Positions 15,703-17,156 of a stretch of DNA of 17,156 nucleotides are shown here, piece by piece. The notes under the pieces were generated by a model. It searched no databases. It was given only the letters and a program-made list of their open reading frames with translations, and was not told the origin of the DNA. The position numbers and the translations under genes are program-made. The DNA is taken from NCBI GenBank assembly GCA_002359495.1, contig DENB01000055.1, positions 12,275 to 29,430 on the forward strand. Reading direction: 5' to 3'. The first letter of the stretch is position 1; every line of letters starts with the position of its first letter. The stretch is from Enterobacteriaceae bacterium UBA2655 (GTDB lineage Bacteria; Pseudomonadota; Gammaproteobacteria; Enterobacterales; Enterobacteriaceae).

Positions 15703-15933
15703 ATGAAAACATTAAAACCTCGTCGTCCTCACGGACGATGGGTCTACTACATTTTGTATGACGGCATTCTCTGGCCCTGCCCGGTTCGCTGGGAATGGGA
15801 AAGCGGCTACGGCGGCTGGCTGCCGTTCTACTATTCGCCCACTTTCGAGTTCGTGGCGGGCGATCCCGGCAAGGCGCATCGCGTTGCGCGCAGCGACGTG
15901 CGCACGCGGCGGCGTGAAAACGCCTGGGCCTGA
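15703..15933 (+). CDS. Aromatic-rich small protein of unknown function (76 aa)
   Basis: Starts MKTLKPRRPHGRWVYYILYDG, is unusually rich in Trp and Tyr in the middle (ILWPCPVRWEWESGYGGWLPFYY) and basic at the end (VARSDVRTRRRE). No signal peptide or clean membrane helix. I recognise no family. The start is unsure: neither the ATG at 15703 nor the in-frame GTG at 15694 has a clear ribosome site. A weak promoter pair upstream and typical codon use support it being a gene, but it could be a remnant. Confidence 0.5.
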   Translation: MKTLKPRRPHGRWVYYILYDGILWPCPVRWEWESGYGGWLPFYYSPTFEFVAGDPGKAHRVARSDVRTRRRENAWA

Positions 15934-15978
15934 CGCGCGCTTTTGCTGGTCAATCATCAGTCCGGCTAATCCGGCTTT

Positions 15979-16086
15979 TCAGGCCCACAGCATGGCGGCC
16001 CAGCGGATCAGCAGCAGGGCACCGCAGATGCCGAGCAGCACCAGGATCATTTTCCAACTGTTTCTTGCGGCCCGATCTTTCGCCAC
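15979..16086 (-). CDS. yniD: YniD-like small membrane protein
   Basis: 35 residues from a GTG start, the same length as E. coli YniD. The helix KMILVLLGICGALLLIRWAA is nearly the same as the E. coli KMVVVLLAICGAMLLLRWAA, after a basic N-terminus (VAKDRAARNSW). A single inner-membrane helix is expected; the function is unknown. AAGGAG lies six bases before the GTG (16084-16086). An ATG six bases upstream of the GTG is in another frame and would give an unrelated 14-codon peptide. It follows osmC on the same strand, behind strong hairpins, so readthrough from osmC may feed it. Confidence 0.82.
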   Translation of the reverse strand: MAKDRAARNSWKMILVLLGICGALLLIRWAAMLWA

Positions 16087-16110
16087 GACATTCTCCTTGC
16101 ACCAACGAAA

Positions 16111-16167
16111 CGATGCGCCTGACGGCGCATCGGATGATAAAGAGTACGGCAGGCTGTGCGCCTGCCG
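16111..16167 (-). terminator. Tandem perfect hairpins between osmC and yniD
   Basis: Downstream of osmC on the minus strand come two perfect hairpins. CGGCAGGC/GCCTGCCG (16147-16154, 16160-16167) has a 5-nt loop, and CGATGCGCC/GGCGCATCG (16111-16119, 16124-16132) has a 4-nt loop. The second is followed by TTTCGTT, a modest U-tract, and then at once by the yniD ribosome site. They probably end most osmC transcripts. Confidence 0.6.
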
Positions 16168-16204
16168 GTTGTCGCCTCGGGCCGCATCGCCCTGCGCGGC
16201 GTTA

Positions 16205-16633
16205 TCAGCTTTCCAGCTTGTAATCCAGGGTGATTTCAGCGTTGAGCAGCTGAGAAACCGGACAGCCCGCTTTCGCTTTATTGATGATCTCATCAAAAGT
16301 CATGGTGTCGATTTCAGGCACGTTGACGGTGCTGGTCAGCGCCACTTTGGTAATGGCGAAGCCCTCGCCTTTCTTATCCAGCGACACGTCTGCGGTGGTG
16401 TCGATGCTGTTGGCCTTGTAACCTTCCTGGCCCAGCATCAGCGACAGCGCCATTGAAAAGCAGGCTGCATGCGCCGCGCCAATCAACTCTTCCGGGTTAG
16501 TGCCTTTCGCCCCTTCGAAGCGGGTATTAAAACCGTAAGGCTGCTGGTTCAGTACGCCGCTTTCGGTACTGACGGTGCCTTTGCCTTTAATATCGCCTTC
16601 CCAGTGTGCCGAGCCTTTCTTGTGAATGGTCAT
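16205..16633 (-). CDS. osmC: Osmotically inducible peroxiredoxin OsmC
   Basis: 142 residues, nearly collinear with E. coli OsmC (one residue shorter, in the GDIKGKGT segment). OsmC is a cytosolic dimeric peroxidase that reduces organic hydroperoxides. The peroxidatic Cys58 is in HAACFSMAL and the resolving Cys124 in KAGCPVSQLL. The N-terminal MTIHKKG and the segments STESGVLNQQPYGFNTRFEG and GTNPEELIGAAHA are conserved. GGAGG lies four bases before the ATG. A sigma-S-like -10 (CTATACT) lies upstream, in keeping with stationary-phase and osmotic induction. Followed by tandem hairpins and yniD. Confidence 0.97.
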   Translation of the reverse strand: MTIHKKGSAHWEGDIKGKGTVSTESGVLNQQPYGFNTRFEGAKGTNPEELIGAAHAACFSMALSLMLGQEGYKANSIDTTADVSLDKKGEGFAITKVALTSTVNVPEIDTMTFDEIINKAKAGCPVSQLLNAEITLDYKLES

Positions 16634-16664
16634 TTTACCTCCTGCATGTCAATGAGAGAGGATA

Positions 16665-16671
16665 AGTATAG
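16665..16671 (-). promoter_or_regulatory. Sigma-S-type -10 of osmC
   Basis: On the minus strand CTATACT (16671-16665), in the context GCTATACTTA, is the classic RpoS-selective -10. It lies about 32 bases before the osmC ATG. At 17 bases upstream there is no good -35 (CCGCCC), as is common for sigma-S promoters. It sits just past the lldD stop. Confidence 0.65.
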
Positions 16672-16694
16672 CAACCACAGCGAAATCGGGCGGC

Positions 16695-17156
16695 TCAGCT
16701 TACCGCGCGCGGCTGCAGCGGCGGTGCCGCTTCCTGCAACGCGCTGGTCGCCTCCGCCAGCAGAGCGGGAGTGATATCGGCGATGCTTCTGGCGCCGGTC
16801 AGGGTCATCGCCACGCGCATCTCTTTTTCGATCAGGCCCAGCAAGTTTTCCACGCCGCGCTGCCCATGCGTCGCCAGCGCGTAAAGAAACGCGCGTCCCA
16901 GCAGCACGCTGTCGGCGCCCAGCGCGATCATGCGCACCACGTCCAGGCCGTTGCGAATGCCGCTGTCCGCCAGAATGGCGATGTCGCCCTTCACCGCGTC
17001 GGCGATCGCCGGCAGCGCGCGCGCCGAGGAGAGCACGCCGTCGAGCTGCCGTCCGCCATGGTTGGAGACCACGATGCCGTCGGCGCCGAAACGCACCGCG
17101 TCGCGCGCGTCTTCGGCGTCAAGAATCCCTTTGATCACCATCGGGCCGTCCCAGAA
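16695..17156 (-). CDS. lldD: FMN-dependent L-lactate dehydrogenase, C-terminal 153 residues (5' end outside window)
   Basis: Oxidises L-lactate to pyruvate with FMN at the inner membrane, passing electrons to the respiratory chain. The visible part is the end of the TIM barrel and is nearly the same as E. coli Lld[21 protein letters not shown] (with the FMN-contacting Lys), [12 protein letters not shown] (the active-site His and substrate-binding Arg), [21 protein letters not shown] (phosphate site), and [14 protein letters not shown]. The C-terminal tail from about ITPALLAEA differs from E. coli, as is usual. Same strand as osmC, whose promoter begins right after this stop; no terminator is seen between them. 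Confidence 0.95.
   Translation of the reverse strand, partial: FWDGPMVIKGILDAEDARDAVRFGADGIVVSNHGGRQLDGVLSSARALPAIADAVKGDIAILADSGIRNGLDVVRMIALGADSVLLGRAFLYALATHGQRGVENLLGLIEKEMRVAMTLTGARSIADITPALLAEATSALQEAAPPLQPRAVS

Noticed and set aside
15964..15980. CCGG/CCGG stem followed by TTTT as a terminator for the aromatic-rich gene
   Set aside because: Only four paired bases and a mismatch beyond; could be chance.

Overview
The window looks like chromosomal core and near-core DNA from an enterobacterium, most likely a member of the Erwiniaceae (Pantoea, Mixta or Erwinia type). The reasons are GC-rich coding sequence, close E. coli-type homologues (proC, yaiI, iraP, lacZ, osmC, yniD, lldD), and a gene order that partly keeps the E. 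coli iraP-proC-yaiI neighbourhood with different genes inserted. The genus is an inference. I see no phage, transposon, CRISPR, rRNA or tRNA, and no recognisable defence or biosynthetic cluster.

Left part (1-5070). The tail of a DUF2076-type gene converges on a leftward three-gene operon: a one-TM protein, a DUF421/YetF-like membrane protein and yaiI. Divergent from this operon is proC. It is followed by a strong bidirectional terminator shared with a leftward Rieske/FAD-dependent oxidoreductase. Then come leftward iraP (RssB anti-adaptor that stabilises RpoS) and a tiny Gly-rich lipoprotein. A dense cluster of palindromes lies between those two.

Middle (5250-10180). A complete lacZ sits alone behind a lac-like promoter with a LacI-type operator; no lacI or lacY is visible. 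Downstream is a short lipoprotein with the four-cysteine pattern of the Rcs sensor RcsF. An MFS transporter related to MdtG faces it and is broken by a frameshift into two six-helix halves that meet at a TGATG junction.

Right part (10180-17156). Here lie a YmgB/AriR-like biofilm regulator with a structured leader, an I78-type inhibitor lipoprotein, a 21-residue membrane peptide downstream of a CRP-like site, and a large CHASE4-PAS-GGDEF-EAL protein. The last has a well-matched sigma-28 (FliA) promoter, an intact EAL site and a GGDEF domain that appears to lack about 13 residues, so it is probably a flagella-co-regulated c-di-GMP phosphodiesterase. After it come a CPBP intramembrane protease, three small uncharacterised proteins, yniD, osmC (with a sigma-S-like promoter) and the 3' part of lldD running off the window.

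A loose theme is stress, envelope and lifestyle control (IraP/RpoS, OsmC, RcsF-like, AriR-like, c-di-GMP), but nothing shows that these genes form one system. The points most worth checking are the FliA promoter with the shortened GGDEF, the RcsF-like lipoprotein, the split MdtG, the stand-alone lac-type lacZ and the palindrome cluster.
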